From: an uncultured Akkermansia sp. | GTDB taxonomy: Bacteria > Verrucomicrobiota > Verrucomicrobiia > Verrucomicrobiales > Akkermansiaceae | Direction of reading: 5' to 3' | DNA length: 40,147 bases | Assembly (NCBI GenBank): GCA_947588735.1 | Contig: CANQAD010000012.1 | Coordinates: 1-40,147, forward strand | Shown: piece by piece, positions 9,762-19,521 of the stretch | Layout: each line of letters opens with the position of its first letter | Position numbering within the stretch: the first letter of the stretch is position 1 | The notes under the pieces: generated by a model | What the model was told of the DNA's origin: nothing | Databases searched by the model: none | What the model saw: only the letters and a program-made list of their open reading frames with translations | Translations under genes and position numbers: made by a program

Positions 9762-11585
9762 CTAATGAGAAAACGGGGGTTGCGGTCCAGAATAAGGTTG
9801 AGCGGCGGGGGAAGAGAGATCCAGAGCGGAGGTATACCATGGAGTTTGTAAATCGAAAATCCCTAATATCGTGTGAAAAATGTGCTCTTGAGCGACAGGC
9901 ATGGAGGTGTGAGATCGGAGAGTGCGCAGCGCCTCGGCAAAGTGGGGATGAAGTGTTTCAAACTCAGGAGAGTAGAGAAGGAACATGCCGACACGACACC
10001 CGGTGGTGCTATGGTAATCACGTCCGCTTTCACCGAGGGCAGCGCGTCCCCAGATACCATCGTGTCCGAGGTATTCGCCGTGGTCGCTAATGTAAAGGTA
10101 GAGCCATGGGCGTCCTTGAAGGACGCGAGTGACACGGCGCACAAATTCATCCGTGTAGCACACGGTGTTGTCGTAAGCATTATTGATGCTTTCGGCATGG
10201 GCAGCAGGGTTTTCGAAAGAGGAACCAGTGGGCAGGAAGGGAGCGGATTGGTGGTCGTAGTGGAAGAAGGGCGTGTGGCTGCCTTCGTTGTTGATGAAAA
10301 AGAGCGTATTTTGTCCGACCGGTTGATTGCGTAGAGATTCGGCCATAAGCGGGATGGCTGTCCAAGGAGAGCCTGGGGCGTTGTGTCTTTCAACAGCACA
10401 ACGAGTGAGAATGCGCACTACCATGTCGTATTTGAGATGGGCTGCATTTCGTTTTCCAAAGAACGAGCAGACGCGAAAACCGTGCGCAGCGAAGAGGTCA
10501 AGCACGGAGCCTGTGTGCGGCTGCATGGCGGGATCTTTCGAGTAAATATCACGTCGAGCATCAGTTAGGATGGCGATTTGGGCCTGGCAGGTATCACAGG
10601 CGGCCGAAATGCAGTTCGGGAAGTTGATGAGACGCGTGCAAGAGCTCAGAAATGGCGTTGTATTACGCGAATAGCCGTTGATGCCCATGCGGTCGGCACG
10701 CACACTCTCTCCGATATGCACGATAAGCACAACACCCTCGCCTCCATGCAACGTATGTAGAGAGGAAGGTTGTTCAGTCGGGGAGGGGAGGGACTGCACC
10801 TGTTTGATAGTCGCATAATTGTGGAAGAGAGCCTCCATCCACGCATGAACAAGGGTGTATGCCTCGTATACGGGCCAATAATAATTGGCGTTACGGCGTA
10901 CGGGTGGAATCGTCAGGCTAAAGATGCCGGCGATCAGTGCAAAAAGAAGCCCTGCATTTACTAGCTGAAGGCGGTTGTGGTGCGGACGAAGGATGCGTAT
11001 CAGCGCCCAGCTGAGTGCTATGCCTCCCGCTATCGAAGCAGCCGCGATGAGCATATTGCCAGACGATAGATAGCCGAGTACCTCTTCTTCGGAGGCTTCG
11101 AGAGTTTCAGCAATGACAAGCGAGTTGATTCGGGTGCCATATTGGCGATTACCGGCAATTTGTGCAAGCTGAAGGATAAAAAAAGGACAGCAGACAATCA
11201 CGCTCAGACGTCCCAAAATGGCCCAAAGCATGCAGATGGAAGCGGCTGTGAGAAGCAGCGAGAAAGGCGCATGCATCAGGTCGTTGAAGATATACAGATT
11301 GCAGAGAACATCGCAGAGAAGCGCATACACCAGAATGCGCCACAATATATGCGTCCGGGGTAGCACACTGCAGCCGCGTGCGCGCGTCAGGAACAGCCCC
11401 ACCACGAGGAGAAAAACAGCAACCAACCCGCCGTACACCACAGGCTTCGCAGGGCAGAAACGCCATTCAGAATCACACATCCATGCAACACCAACCCCTA
11501 CGCACAGTGTAGTCACCACCGTGTAAAAGAATAAATGCGTGTGCAGAAAACGGGGCATGACCGGAAACAGGAGCGTATCATGCAA
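9762..11585 (-). CDS. Sulfatase-superfamily phosphoethanolamine transferase-like inner-membrane protein
   Basis: N-terminal TM segments; IVHIGESVRADRMGINGYSRNTTPFLSS; YISDHGEYLGHDGIWGR. Confidence 0.8.
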   Translation of the reverse strand: MHDTLLFPVMPRFLHTHLFFYTVVTTLCVGVGVAWMCDSEWRFCPAKPVVYGGLVAVFLLVVGLFLTRARGCSVLPRTHILWRILVYALLCDVLCNLYIFNDLMHAPFSLLLTAASICMLWAILGRLSVIVCCPFFILQLAQIAGNRQYGTRINSLVIAETLEASEEEVLGYLSSGNMLIAAASIAGGIALSWALIRILRPHHNRLQLVNAGLLFALIAGIFSLTIPPVRRNANYYWPVYEAYTLVHAWMEALFHNYATIKQVQSLPSPTEQPSSLHTLHGGEGVVLIVHIGESVRADRMGINGYSRNTTPFLSSCTRLINFPNCISAACDTCQAQIAILTDARRDIYSKDPAMQPHTGSVLDLFAAHGFRVCSFFGKRNAAHLKYDMVVRILTRCAVERHNAPGSPWTAIPLMAESLRNQPVGQNTLFFINNEGSHTPFFHYDHQSAPFLPTGSSFENPAAHAESINNAYDNTVCYTDEFVRRVTRVLQGRPWLYLYISDHGEYLGHDGIWGRAALGESGRDYHSTTGCRVGMFLLYSPEFETLHPHFAEALRTLRSHTSMPVAQEHIFHTILGIFDLQTPWYTSALDLSSPAAQPYSGPQPPFSH

Positions 11586-11597
11586 TGCCGAGCGGCA

Positions 11598-12098
11598 TTA
11601 GTTGTGCTTGCCGCAATGACAACCATGCCCTTTGCTGCAACTGCCATCGCACTGGCCATCGCATTCCTCATCCTTGCAATGTCCACCGCAACTGCATCCG
11701 CTCACTTGGCGAGTCATGGTTTCTGCGACCTCTTCGTCGGTAGGGGAACGCCCTTTGTCGATTGCCATGCAAAGGTATTGATTAACTGTAGCGAGCATCA
11801 GATCCAACTGTTCACGTGCTTCCAAAAAGCCCTTACAGCGTTTGTTGTTCACAACATCACTACGCAGTTGGTCGAACTTCGTCAGTTCCTCCTCCCCCGG
11901 TGGCATGCCGGCTGCTCTCTTCTCCTGAAGTTGCGCCCCGTACTCGCTTACCTTGCGAAAGAGCTCTGTAGCTGCCGCATCCTGATAGAATAAGCCAATG
12001 TTTGCACGAGCCGATACCACAGCTTGGCTTTGGGAAAAGGCGTCTGCAAGTGCCACAGTGAGCCTCACCAAATCAGGGGATAATGTCGTGTTTGCCAT
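11598..12098 (-). CDS. YlbF/YmcA-family protein with Cys/His-rich C-terminal tail
   Basis: Helical YlbF-like body (ARANIGLFYQDAAATELFRKVSEYGAQLQEK ... QLDLMLATVNQYLCMAI); tail CSCGGHCKDEECDGQCDGSCSKGHGCHCGKHN. Start at internal Met MANTTLS. Confidence 0.65.
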   Translation of the reverse strand: MANTTLSPDLVRLTVALADAFSQSQAVVSARANIGLFYQDAAATELFRKVSEYGAQLQEKRAAGMPPGEEELTKFDQLRSDVVNNKRCKGFLEAREQLDLMLATVNQYLCMAIDKGRSPTDEEVAETMTRQVSGCSCGGHCKDEECDGQCDGSCSKGHGCHCGKHN

Positions 12099-12284
12099 GT
12101 CGAGCTCCAGACTACCATAGTTCCATGAAAACGCAAGACCCTCTTGCGTCACCCTCAAAAATTTTCGAACGCCGTCCGAAATGCGTAAAAAGTTAAAATA
12201 AAATGATAAAAGAGACAGGAAGGCTCTGTTGAAGAAGGAGGTGGGGGCAGCTTGTCAGAGAGAGCTGCATCCGTACAACGACCC

Positions 12285-12818
12285 TCAGAGGACTTGCAGG
12301 ATGTGCGACACAATAGTGTCCACATCCACGAGCCTCCCTTTCCCGCAGGTCCCGCACGCAAGCTCACCGTCTTCTGCCGGACCGATTATACGGTCACCCC
12401 GTTTGAGCAGTGTTTGTACATTTTGTTGCGTTGCGGGGTGTTCCCACATCAGCGTATTCATAGCGGGAAAGATGAGTACCGGGGCGCGGTTGACCAAGTA
12501 GAGAGAAGTGAGCACATTGGGTGCGAGGCCTTGTGCAAAGCAGGCGATTGAGTGCGCGCTGGCCGGTGCCACGGCAAATACATCCGCCTTCTGAGATAGT
12601 GCAATATGGGCGGGAACCCAGTCGGTCGTCTCCTCATCGAAAGAGGAAACGACAGGGTGGCGTGAGAGAGTCATGAGCGTGAGCGGCGTGACAAAACGCA
12701 GAGCTGTCGGCGTGCACACGCAGCGGACTTCATGCCCGCTTCTTGTGAGCCGCGAAGCCACGTCCGCTGCCTTGTAAGCGGCGATTGAGCCACAGATACC
12801 AAGGATGACCGTTGCCAT
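12285..12818 (-). CDS. coaC: Flavoprotein, phosphopantothenoylcysteine decarboxylase (CoaC domain only)
   Basis: GICGSIAAYKAADVASRL, PAMNTLMW, ELACGTCGKGRL motifs; 177 aa so CoaB domain absent. Confidence 0.8.
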   Translation of the reverse strand: MATVILGICGSIAAYKAADVASRLTRSGHEVRCVCTPTALRFVTPLTLMTLSRHPVVSSFDEETTDWVPAHIALSQKADVFAVAPASAHSIACFAQGLAPNVLTSLYLVNRAPVLIFPAMNTLMWEHPATQQNVQTLLKRGDRIIGPAEDGELACGTCGKGRLVDVDTIVSHILQVL

Positions 12819-12826
12819 AAGAGTGG

Positions 12827-13297
12827 TCAGAGTTGCGTCGGGTCGAACTCGACAATCATGTTAATTTCAACAGCTACGCCGAGAGGCAGGCTTACCACGC
12901 CCACAGCAGAGCGTGAGTGGGCTGCTTCCGGTCCGAATAGTTCCACAAGCAAATCTGAAGCGCCGTTAAGCACCTTCGCCTGCTCGGTGAAGTCGGGGGT
13001 ACAATTCACAAAACCATTCACCGCGACGATGCGTCGTAGGGGGGCGAAGCCGCCAAGCTCAGCTTTGATGACGCCAAGTCGATTCAGGATAGAGACAACG
13101 GCGGCTTGTTGACCTTGCTCCACGGAGAGATCGCGACCAAGTTTGCCGTAGAAGGCGGAGTCTCCATTCACCGAGATGCCACCGGAGAGATGCAGCAAAT
13201 TGCCGGTGCGCACACATTGCACGTAGGAGCCCACCGGTGCCGGAGCCTGCGGAATTTGCAGACCTTTCTTGTCGAGTACATCCTGATTGAGTTGCAT
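12827..13297 (-). CDS. RidA/YjgF-family protein
   Basis: APAPVGSYVQCVRTGNLLHLSGG...; C-terminal SAVGVVSLPLGVAVEINMIVEF. Confidence 0.88.
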   Translation of the reverse strand: MQLNQDVLDKKGLQIPQAPAPVGSYVQCVRTGNLLHLSGGISVNGDSAFYGKLGRDLSVEQGQQAAVVSILNRLGVIKAELGGFAPLRRIVAVNGFVNCTPDFTEQAKVLNGASDLLVELFGPEAAHSRSAVGVVSLPLGVAVEINMIVEFDPTQL

Positions 13298-13338
13298 GTG
13301 CGTATCCTACTCATGCGGGGCTGCTTTGTCAAGCTTGC

Positions 13339-13368
13339 TTGACATAACGAGTCGCGGCGTGGTACACT
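13339..13368 (+). promoter_or_regulatory. Candidate sigma70-like promoter for 13376 CDS
   Basis: TTGACA (13339-13344), 18-nt spacer, TACACT (13363-13368); ATG only 8 nt further downstream. Confidence 0.55.
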
Positions 13369-13375
13369 CACGGGC

Positions 13376-13981
13376 ATGAATGCGATTCAGAAATTCACGA
13401 TCATGACCTGCGCGGCGGTGGCTTGCGGTGGTGTATGGGGAGGTGAGGTAAAGGCGCTCCCCAAACCGATTATGACAGGCGGCATGCCTGTGATGGATGC
13501 GATCAACACTCGTGCTTCAGGGCGCCTCTACGATGCCGACCGACCGGTGGATGATCAAACGCTCAGCGAGGTGCTCTGGGCAGCGTGGGGAGTGAATACA
13601 CACGGGAAACGCACGATCCCCACGGCCAGAAATCAGCAGAATATGAAGCTCTTTCTGCTTACCCCAACAGGAACGTGGTTCTACAATGGTCCCAAGAATT
13701 GCTTGGAAAAGGTGAACAATGAGGATTTAATACCGCTTACTGCCTCTCAAGAGTTTGTAAAAGATGCTCCGGTTCATTTGCTTTACGTTGCCAAAGATGA
13801 CCAGTGGGGACGTTGTCATGTAGGTTCAGCTTATCAGAATGTGTATCTGTATGCCGCTTCCAAGGGCCTTGGTACCGTGATTCGTGGATTGATAGATGCG
13901 GAGGCGTTGACCGCTAAGCTCGGACTCACGGGAGAGGAGAGAGTGATAGCTCACCAAACTGTGGGCTGGCCTGAGAAGTAG
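13376..13981 (+). CDS. Exported nitroreductase-family (SagB/ThcOx-like) protein
   Basis: Signal-peptide-like N-terminus; INTRASGRLYDADRPVDDQTLSEVLWAAWGVN; GSAYQNVYLYAASKGLGTVIRG. Confidence 0.8.
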   Translation: MNAIQKFTIMTCAAVACGGVWGGEVKALPKPIMTGGMPVMDAINTRASGRLYDADRPVDDQTLSEVLWAAWGVNTHGKRTIPTARNQQNMKLFLLTPTGTWFYNGPKNCLEKVNNEDLIPLTASQEFVKDAPVHLLYVAKDDQWGRCHVGSAYQNVYLYAASKGLGTVIRGLIDAEALTAKLGLTGEERVIAHQTVGWPEK

Positions 13982-14034
13982 GGTATAAGCGATTCGTTGC
14001 AGATGAAGTGACTCGCTAGACGGAACCGATTCAG

Positions 14035-15003
14035 ATGGCAGCAAAGACAGCATACGTGAATCCTCTCTGGCCGGAGGTGGATTGGGACGTCTCGGGGGCG
14101 TTTGTGAACGACCGTGAGTTGCTGGTTTTTTTTGATTTTTGCAAAGAAAAACTGGGGTATGAACCCTTTCACATGGTGCATGGCGCGCCTCTGTGCACAT
14201 GGAATAGCGGACGAGTCTTGAAACAACTCTTACGGGAGGCTGAAGAATTGCGAGCAGCAGGACTGGAGTACGAGAAGCGCCGTGTAGCCGTGTGCCTCAC
14301 CTTCTCCAACATATTGCTCAAGGAGGAGCATCTCAGCGATGCGTTGTGCAATGCCCTTTGCTCTTTTTTCTCGCGTCACAATCCTACGCAACGCAATGGC
14401 GTCATCATCGGTTCTGATCTTCTGCTCGCATATCTGAGGGATCAATTCCCGAAGTTGCGTTGCATCTCGAGCATTCTCAACATTGTTCAAAAGAACGGAA
14501 GAGGGAAGCCGGAGATATACCGAGAATTAGCCGATAAGTACGATGACATCATGGTGCATCCGGATGATGTTCTCAACTATGACTTGCTGGAGTCGTTGGA
14601 GCAAAAAAACCGTTATATATTGTTAATAAACGAATATTGTATAAGAGACTGTCCTCTGCGTGGTTTTCACTATCGCTCTCTCTCCGAGAATGCACTCAAC
14701 TTTCTGGGCTACGATGGACGAGAGTTCGACAAGCGACAGGCGGTCAATGGCTGCCGAGAGTTAGAAAAAATGCTGACTACAGAGCGCTATGGCGTCTTGG
14801 CGCTCAATACTCCGGAGATACGGAGACTTTACGATATGGGGTTTCGCCACTTTAAGCTGCAAGGACGAGGACACTCCAATGCGGCCTCTATCCTATTTGA
14901 CCTGATGCGACTCACATGGCGTAATGATTCGGCCAACGAGAACCGCATGCACGCCATTTGTCAGCGATTTTTGGAATCACTACGTACTCCCATCCCCTCA
15001 TGA
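14035..15003 (+). CDS. U32-like protein, paralog of the next gene
   Basis: VHGAPLCTWNSGR, VCLTFSN, IMVHPDDVLNYDLL, LINEYCIRDCPLRGFHY pattern. Confidence 0.45.
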   Translation: MAAKTAYVNPLWPEVDWDVSGAFVNDRELLVFFDFCKEKLGYEPFHMVHGAPLCTWNSGRVLKQLLREAEELRAAGLEYEKRRVAVCLTFSNILLKEEHLSDALCNALCSFFSRHNPTQRNGVIIGSDLLLAYLRDQFPKLRCISSILNIVQKNGRGKPEIYRELADKYDDIMVHPDDVLNYDLLESLEQKNRYILLINEYCIRDCPLRGFHYRSLSENALNFLGYDGREFDKRQAVNGCRELEKMLTTERYGVLALNTPEIRRLYDMGFRHFKLQGRGHSNAASILFDLMRLTWRNDSANENRMHAICQRFLESLRTPIPS

Positions 15004-16028
15004 GTGATACCGATGCCAAAGTTCCTGTGTCGCTCGACTTTTTTTTGAAGCACCACTTGCCACGGGCGAGCTGGATGGTCGGTGGGGCTTTTCGGTTTGA
15101 TGTTCATTTACTGGCGCTGCTCAGTTATTTATCTACCTATTTTGCACCGCGTCGAGTGGCGCGGGTGGTTGGGGCGCCGCCGTGTGCATGGTCACTGGAT
15201 ATGATTGGTGCGCGTGCGCCAATGACACCGCAGGCGTGCGTTAATATATTGGCGAGCTACGCGCAGGAGAAAGTGGGAGTGGTCCTGCTGTTTGACAATC
15301 CGCGAGTACCTGAGGAGAGTTTGGAAGATACTTTTGCCCATTGGCTCATTCAGGAATTGCTCAAGAAGAGCAATAATCCCACCGGGAAAAATGCGGTGTG
15401 CGTGGCCGATGACACGCTGGCCAAACACTTGCGGAGTCGCTACTCCATGCTGAACATCTTCTGTCATTTGAACCGGCATGTCGTCACAAGTCAAAAACGA
15501 ACGCCGGAATACTATGCCAAGCTTACCGAGCTCTATCAACAGATCATGCTCCATCCGCACGATGCCGTGCGGAAGCAGATTATCACTCGTTTGGAATATC
15601 CCGAGCGCTATATCGCTGTACTCAATGATCCAACACCACGCCGTTATCCTACCCGACGTGACCTATTGATGCTTGCTGTGCAGTTGCGTCGCAACCCGTA
15701 TGACTACACGATATCTGAGGATATGCATCGCTTGATGGAACGCACCGGCTTTTACACAGAGGACGAAACGTGTAATCTGACAGAGCACGAAGAAAGCGCC
15801 TTGTACGGAGCAGGGGTGAGGAATTACATGATTCAGGCGCAGATGATTCGCAATGAAATCACTCTGTGGTGGGATATGTTTTACCACATGTTGCGCACGA
15901 CTCCTGAGCACACGAACAAGGCAGCGCTGGTGATATCTGCTGCTATGGCAAGTATTCGCAAGGATCCTGATAAGGTGCCAAGCGGATTGGGACTTTTTAC
16001 ACTAATTAACGAACTTGACTCATTATGA
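15000..16028 (+). CDS. U32-like protein, divergent tandem paralog lacking the Cys motif
   Basis: ATG at 15000 overlaps upstream stop (ATGA); aligns by eye with previous ORF ([48 protein letters not shown]). Confidence 0.45.
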   Translation: MSDTDAKVPVSLDFFLKHHLPRASWMVGGAFRFDVHLLALLSYLSTYFAPRRVARVVGAPPCAWSLDMIGARAPMTPQACVNILASYAQEKVGVVLLFDNPRVPEESLEDTFAHWLIQELLKKSNNPTGKNAVCVADDTLAKHLRSRYSMLNIFCHLNRHVVTSQKRTPEYYAKLTELYQQIMLHPHDAVRKQIITRLEYPERYIAVLNDPTPRRYPTRRDLLMLAVQLRRNPYDYTISEDMHRLMERTGFYTEDETCNLTEHEESALYGAGVRNYMIQAQMIRNEITLWWDMFYHMLRTTPEHTNKAALVISAAMASIRKDPDKVPSGLGLFTLINELDSL

Positions 16029-17203
16029 ACATACCGCATCTGTTTACATCGGAATCTGTGGGTGAAGGGCATCCTGATAAAGTGGCGGATTTGATTTCTG
16101 ACTCGATTTTGGATGCATGTCTGGAGCAGGACCCTGACAGCCGAGTGGCGTGTGAAACGCTGGTGAAGGACAACCATGTGGTGCTGGCTGGTGAAATCAC
16201 TACGCGAGCCCAAATTGAGCATGAGAGAGTCGTGCGCGACACGATTCGGCAAATTGGCTACCGCACGGCAGAGGATGACGAGGTGTTTTTCGCAGACGGC
16301 GTACAGGTGCTGAATTTCCTTTCCGCTCAGAGTCCAGATATTGCGCAGGGAGTGGATGCTCGCGCCGCTGATGGCAAGGAAGGCAGCGAACAGGGAGCCG
16401 GTGACCAAGGTATTATGTTCGGCTATGCAACAGATGAAACACCGGAGATGATGCCCGCTCCTGTGATGTATGCTCATCGCATCATGCGTGCGCTCGCACT
16501 CGCGCGTCACGCAGGGGAGGTCAGTTGGCTTCGCCCGGATAGCAAGAGTCAGGTTGCTGTGGTGTACGGTAAAGATGGTCAGCCGGAACGCATCATGAAT
16601 GTGGTGCTGAGTACCCAGCACACCGACAATGTGAGTTTGAGGGAGATTCGCGATTACTGCACCGAACTGGTGAGACGAGTGCTTCCCGCTGAGCTTCTGA
16701 GGGAGGATACGGAGTACTTTATCAATCCCACGGGACGTTTTGTCATTGGCGGGCCGCATGGCGATTCTGGGCTCACCGGTCGAAAGATCATCGTCGATAC
16801 CTATGGTGGCATGGGACGTCACGGTGGCGGCGCATTTTCCGGCAAGGATTGCAGCAAGGTGGATCGCTCCGGTGCGTACATGTGCCGCTGGGTTGCCAAA
16901 CATGTGGTGGCGGCAGGACTGGCGCGGCGTTGCGAGCTTCAAGTTGCTTATGCCATTGGCAAAGCCGACCCCGTTTCCATCATGATAGACGTAGATACTT
17001 TTGGCACCGCCTGTATGAGGGAGGATGAAATTATCCGGCGTGTGCGAGGTGCGTTTTCCTTTAAGCCGGCAGATATGGAGGCTGAGCTGGGATTGCGTCG
17101 TCCTATTTTCCGCTTGTCCACCAATTATGGGCATTTCACGAAACCGGAACTGCCATGGGAGCAGCTCAATCCAGTGAAGTTAGACCTGCTACGTCGTGCT
17201 TGA
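16025..17203 (+). CDS. metK: S-adenosylmethionine synthase
   Basis: [64 protein letters not shown]. Confidence 0.97.
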   Translation: MNIPHLFTSESVGEGHPDKVADLISDSILDACLEQDPDSRVACETLVKDNHVVLAGEITTRAQIEHERVVRDTIRQIGYRTAEDDEVFFADGVQVLNFLSAQSPDIAQGVDARAADGKEGSEQGAGDQGIMFGYATDETPEMMPAPVMYAHRIMRALALARHAGEVSWLRPDSKSQVAVVYGKDGQPERIMNVVLSTQHTDNVSLREIRDYCTELVRRVLPAELLREDTEYFINPTGRFVIGGPHGDSGLTGRKIIVDTYGGMGRHGGGAFSGKDCSKVDRSGAYMCRWVAKHVVAAGLARRCELQVAYAIGKADPVSIMIDVDTFGTACMREDEIIRRVRGAFSFKPADMEAELGLRRPIFRLSTNYGHFTKPELPWEQLNPVKLDLLRRA

Positions 17204-17213
17204 GCGGGGAGAA

Positions 17214-18329
17214 TTACCTGCGCGGGCGATTCTTCCGCCCGGATCGGTCCTTGTCACGTTTTTTTTGCCTGTCTGCGGAGGATTTTACTGGTTCCTTGCG
17301 TGGCTGAGATTTTACTTTTTGGGGCGGTGCTGTCGCCACGGGAATTTTCGCCTCAGGTGCAGCAGCTCGGCTATAATTCAGGATGCCGCGTGCAAGCGCT
17401 GCAGCAAGCCTCGTCTGATAGTCGGGGCTTGTTAGTGCGGCGGCTTCTTTGGGGTTACTAGCATATCCCAGCTCAACAGAAACAGCCGGCATCGTGAGCG
17501 AACTCAGTAAACTGTATTGTGCGTGACGGCAGCCATTGCCCGGCAGGTGTGTTTCCGAGCTTAGTGTGTATTGCAACGCATAGGCCAGCGCAGAGCTCTT
17601 ACAACAAAAGGCGCTGCTGGGTCGGGGTGACGCTGCATCAACGGGAAAGGGAGTGATCGTGTAAACGGAAGGTCCAGACACATCTGCGTTGGAGCTGTTG
17701 AGGTGCAGGCTCACAAAGATGGCGCCAGGTACAGCATTTGCCAGCTCTACCCGTTGGCGATCAGAAAGGAAATAGTCACCGGTACGGGTGAGAAGGCAGC
17801 GAAGCCCCGCCGTTTCCAACTCCTTTTGCAAGGCTTGAGCCACCTGCAGCACCACTTGTGATTCCCGACTTGCAGCACAGATAGTTCCGGTGTCGTGCCC
17901 GCCATGTGAGGCATCTATCACGACCGTGTCAAGTTTCGTCCGATTGGCGATATAGGTCGGGCGCAGAATAGGGTCGATCCAGTACACCCAATCATCGCGT
18001 GAAATAAGAAGCTTGCCAGCCGAGTCACGCATAAGCGGTCGTCCCAAGGTAATATTCACGCCGTTGATTCTTAGTTCGCGTACCCCGGGACCCAGCTCCA
18101 CGGTTGCATCTTCGTGTACCATGGCGTAGGCTCCCTTTCGTGCTGCTCGGGGAGCATCTGCCAGCTTGTAAAAGCTGCGCAATTCTTCAACAGTTTGGTA
18201 GAAGATGCGTGGGGGACTTTCCGCAGGAGACCAAGCGGGAGGATCTGCTTCAACCAACTCCACCCCGGTCGCCAGCATAACTAGTACACAGCAACTCATG
18301 TGGGAGAGGTGACGTAGAGGAGCAAACAT
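17214..18329 (-). CDS. N-acetylmuramoyl-L-alanine amidase (Amidase_3/AmiC type)
   Basis: VVIDASHGGHDTGTI; LTRTGDYFLSDRQRVELAN; FVSLHLNSS; VELGYASNPKEA. Start at MFAPLRHLS (track start 18488 overlaps upstream gene). Confidence 0.88.
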   Translation of the reverse strand: MFAPLRHLSHMSCCVLVMLATGVELVEADPPAWSPAESPPRIFYQTVEELRSFYKLADAPRAARKGAYAMVHEDATVELGPGVRELRINGVNITLGRPLMRDSAGKLLISRDDWVYWIDPILRPTYIANRTKLDTVVIDASHGGHDTGTICAASRESQVVLQVAQALQKELETAGLRCLLTRTGDYFLSDRQRVELANAVPGAIFVSLHLNSSNADVSGPSVYTITPFPVDAASPRPSSAFCCKSSALAYALQYTLSSETHLPGNGCRHAQYSLLSSLTMPAVSVELGYASNPKEAAALTSPDYQTRLAAALARGILNYSRAAAPEAKIPVATAPPQKVKSQPRKEPVKSSADRQKKRDKDRSGRKNRPRR

Positions 18330-18336
18330 GGGGCAA

Positions 18337-19404
18337 TTAGCGTGATGAAGTGCCGCGCCTGCGGGGTACATAGCCAGAGCGTAGAGAACCTGCACGCACC
18401 GAACTTGCTCCACTTCGACGGTAGGGACTGGGGCGGGTACGCGTGTTGTAGGCGTAGCGCACGATGCCATCACAGATGCACTGAGCAAGCATATCCTGGT
18501 AGTGAGCAGAGCTTATTTTGGAGCCTTCTTGCGGGTTAGTGACAAAGCCGCCTTCAAAGAGGATGGCAGGGCGTTTGATGGTACAGAGGACCGAGAAACG
18601 CGCGCGCTGGATGCCGCGGTCAATGGCGCCAGTTTTCTTGATGGAGTGGCTGTGCACTGCAGTGGCCAAGGCGATATTCTCGCTATCTTGATTATTCCCG
18701 GCCAGATCCTCTGTACGGCGGGTACGCGCAAAGGGCGATGTGGTGCCGTGCGGGGCTAAGGTGAAGGTTTCAATTCCAGAGGCCGAACTGTTGCCGGAGT
18801 TGTGGTGCAGGCTCACAAAAATACAGTCTGGTGTACGATTGGCTATGGCAACACGTTCTCCCAGTGTCAGAAAAAAATCTTTATCTCGCGTCATCACCAC
18901 TTTGAATCCAGCAGCTTCCAGTTTGCGGCGCACTTTCAGACCAAGCGCCAGGTTGCAGTCCTTTTCGCGTGCGTAGCGGCTCACAGCTCCGGCGTCATGC
19001 CCGCCGTGTCCGGGATCCAGCACCACTGTGGTGATTTTCCCTGTCTTGGTGAGACGTGGTCGCAGCACTGGATCCACCAGTTTACTCATGTCAATGGAGG
19101 AGATGAGCAGCATCCCATTTTCAGAAATGACGGGATAGGAAAGGATGTAGCGATAATCATTGACGTAGAAGTCTTGTTTGGAGGGACGAAGGGAGACGGT
19201 GCGGTCTCCGGCTCCGTAGGAAATGCGGTCGGAACGGCCTTCTCGTTTGGAGAAGCCGTAGAAGCGCCACACATCATCCAGACACACATAATCCACCCCA
19301 TGTACGCAATACACATTCCACTTGTCGGGGACGGCATACAGATTTCCTGTTTGCGCTACTATCAGCGACAATATCAGAAAGAGTTTTCGGAGCGCGGCTC
19401 TCAT
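18337..19404 (-). CDS. N-acetylmuramoyl-L-alanine amidase (Amidase_3/AmiC type), tandem paralog
   Basis: Signal peptide; VVLDPGHGGHDAGAV; MTRDKDFFLTLGERVAIANR; FVSLHHNSG; FEGGFVTNPQEG. Confidence 0.9.
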   Translation of the reverse strand: MRAALRKLFLILSLIVAQTGNLYAVPDKWNVYCVHGVDYVCLDDVWRFYGFSKREGRSDRISYGAGDRTVSLRPSKQDFYVNDYRYILSYPVISENGMLLISSIDMSKLVDPVLRPRLTKTGKITTVVLDPGHGGHDAGAVSRYAREKDCNLALGLKVRRKLEAAGFKVVMTRDKDFFLTLGERVAIANRTPDCIFVSLHHNSGNSSASGIETFTLAPHGTTSPFARTRRTEDLAGNNQDSENIALATAVHSHSIKKTGAIDRGIQRARFSVLCTIKRPAILFEGGFVTNPQEGSKISSAHYQDMLAQCICDGIVRYAYNTRTRPSPYRRSGASSVRAGSLRSGYVPRRRGTSSR

Positions 19405-19521
19405 TGTGTCAGCAAGCAGTGTCTATAAACAAGTGGATCGTCTCTCATTCTAGCATGATGTCATTCCATTTCGCAAGGAGAAAGCAAGTAACGAACGGCA
19501 AATTTTTGATTGGCCGGAATA

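Noticed and set aside
15881-17134. 417-aa minus-strand ORF opposite metK
   Set aside because: Shadow ORF; metK motifs on plus strand are unambiguous.
17223-17241. CGGGCG-N7-CGCCCG hairpin at the convergent metK/amidase ends as a terminator
   Set aside because: Nearest T-run is about 17 nt further on and inside the amidase coding region; not a canonical terminator.
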